Shown: positions 5,208 to 5,896 of the stretch, one piece after another
Layout: every line of letters begins with the position of its first letter
Numbering within the stretch: position 1 is the stretch's first letter
From: Planctomycetaceae bacterium
GTDB taxonomy: Bacteria; Planctomycetota; Planctomycetia; Pirellulales; Thermoguttaceae
Assembly: GCA_031274045.1 (NCBI GenBank)
Contig: JAISQS010000351.1
Span: 1-5,896, forward strand
DNA length: 5,896 nt
Direction of reading: 5' to 3'
Notes under the pieces: model-generated
Database searches by the model: none
The model's input: only the letters and a program-made list of their open reading frames with translations
What the model was told of the DNA's origin: nothing
Position numbers and translations under genes: made by a program

Positions 5208-5896
5208 ATGTCACGTAAATTTAATATTGCTGGTCCTTGTTTACCGGAGAGGCATTACATGTTGGATGCGATTAGTCGTCTTGGTGAAGTTTTGCCGCTG
5301 GTTGAAGAAGGAGAATATTTCATCATTCACGCCGCGAGGCAAAGCGGCAAAACGACATTCTTGCGAGCAATGACAAAAAAGCTTAACCAAAGCGGCAAAT
5401 ACTACGCTCTGTACTGTTCTTTGGAAAACGTTCAAGGTATCGACGATGCCGAAAAAGGTATTCCCGGCATTATTGGAAGTCTGTTGTATGATTTGCAAGT
5501 AAGCAGTATTCCGCACAGTGATCAATTTGCTGTTAATGCAAATTCAATCAATAATATGTCGGCATTGACAAAAGTGTTGTCTGATTTTTGTTCTTTATTG
5601 GATAAGCCGTTCGTTGTGTTTTTTGATGAAGCGGATGGTTTAAGCGGCTTGACGATGATTTCATTTCTACGACAACTACGCAAAGGATTTATAAATCGCT
5701 CCGATTCGCAGTTTGTTCATTCGTTGTCGTTGATTGGGATGCTTAATATTAACGAATACAAAATGCAATATCGCTCTGAGAGTGAGACGCTTGGTACTGC
5801 CAGTCCGTTTAATATTGTTGCCAAATCGTTGACGTTGCAGAATTTTTCCAAAGAAGAAGTTGCTGAACTTTACGCTCAACACACCGCCGATACCGG
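5208..5896 (+). CDS. AAA-like P-loop ATPase, N-terminal part (cut by the window end)
   Basis: The first 229 codons are present and the frame is open at the edge. The Walker A equivalent is AARQSGKTT at residues 42-50, with Lys48 as the nucleotide-binding lysine. Walker B is FVVFFDEAD at 135-143, with Asp140 and Glu141. A sensor-1-like strand (LSLIGMLNI) follows near residue 180. The stretch SPFNI...LTLQNFSKEEVAELYAQHT (about 205-226) is characteristic of the 'AAA-like' STAND-type ATPases, often about 500 residues long and multicopy in bacteria with large genomes. Their cellular role is mostly unknown. Start: the ATG at 5208 is the first possible one, since an in-frame TAA lies 12 bp upstream; I see no Shine-Dalgarno site. 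It is divergent from the barrel gene with a long spacer, so functional linkage is doubtful. The C-terminal domain, which would define its role, is outside the window. Confidence 0.9.
   Translation, partial: MSRKFNIAGPCLPERHYMLDAISRLGEVLPLVEEGEYFIIHAARQSGKTTFLRAMTKKLNQSGKYYALYCSLENVQGIDDAEKGIPGIIGSLLYDLQVSSIPHSDQFAVNANSINNMSALTKVLSDFCSLLDKPFVVFFDEADGLSGLTMISFLRQLRKGFINRSDSQFVHSLSLIGMLNINEYKMQYRSESETLGTASPFNIVAKSLTLQNFSKEEVAELYAQHTADT

Overview
The window looks like chromosomal DNA from an AT-leaning member of the Planctomycetota, probably near the Pirellulales/Thermoguttaceae. I infer this from two proteins. The 943-residue exported protein resembles, from memory, a large secreted family I associate with that group (an 'FDRV.D...DGWPDSW' N-terminus and a 'PWRTT..L..G..YLG' stretch). 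The 413-residue protein reads like a planctomycete outer-membrane beta-barrel. No database was searched, so the taxonomy is recall-based.

Layout. 1-487: no gene, but a dense cluster of REP/BIME-like palindromes. These are a nested inverted repeat at 41-207, a heptamer tandem repeat at 229-260, and a further decayed copy of the palindrome unit at 413-443, about 45 bp before the first gene. 488-3319 (+): an exported multidomain protein with a jelly-roll/CBM-like N-terminus, an Ig-like segment, a TIM-barrel-like middle and beta-sandwich C-terminal domains. 3320-3412: a short convergent gap filled by a long GC-rich hairpin. 3413-4654 (-): an outer-membrane beta-barrel protein. 4655-5207: a 553-bp divergent intergenic region with a good sigma70-type promoter for the barrel gene and no convincing gene. 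5208-5896 (+): the first 229 codons of an AAA-like P-loop ATPase that runs off the window.

The most striking signal is an uninterrupted run of 15 C (15 G on the coding strand) at 4562-4576, inside codons 27-31 of the barrel gene. The bases just after it put a stop codon in both alternative frames within three codons. Gaining or losing one G would therefore switch the full-length reading frame off cleanly. This has the form of a phase-variable (contingency) surface-protein locus, which is well known in Neisseria, Campylobacter and Helicobacter but which I do not know to be described in Planctomycetota. Downstream of the tract the protein has two consecutive signal-peptide-like segments and a possible internal GTG start before the second. 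The switch might therefore choose between a long and a short form instead of a simple on/off.

The three genes do not form one operon: the first two converge and the last two diverge. The exported protein and the barrel are both envelope or secreted products, but nothing in the sequence ties them to one pathway.
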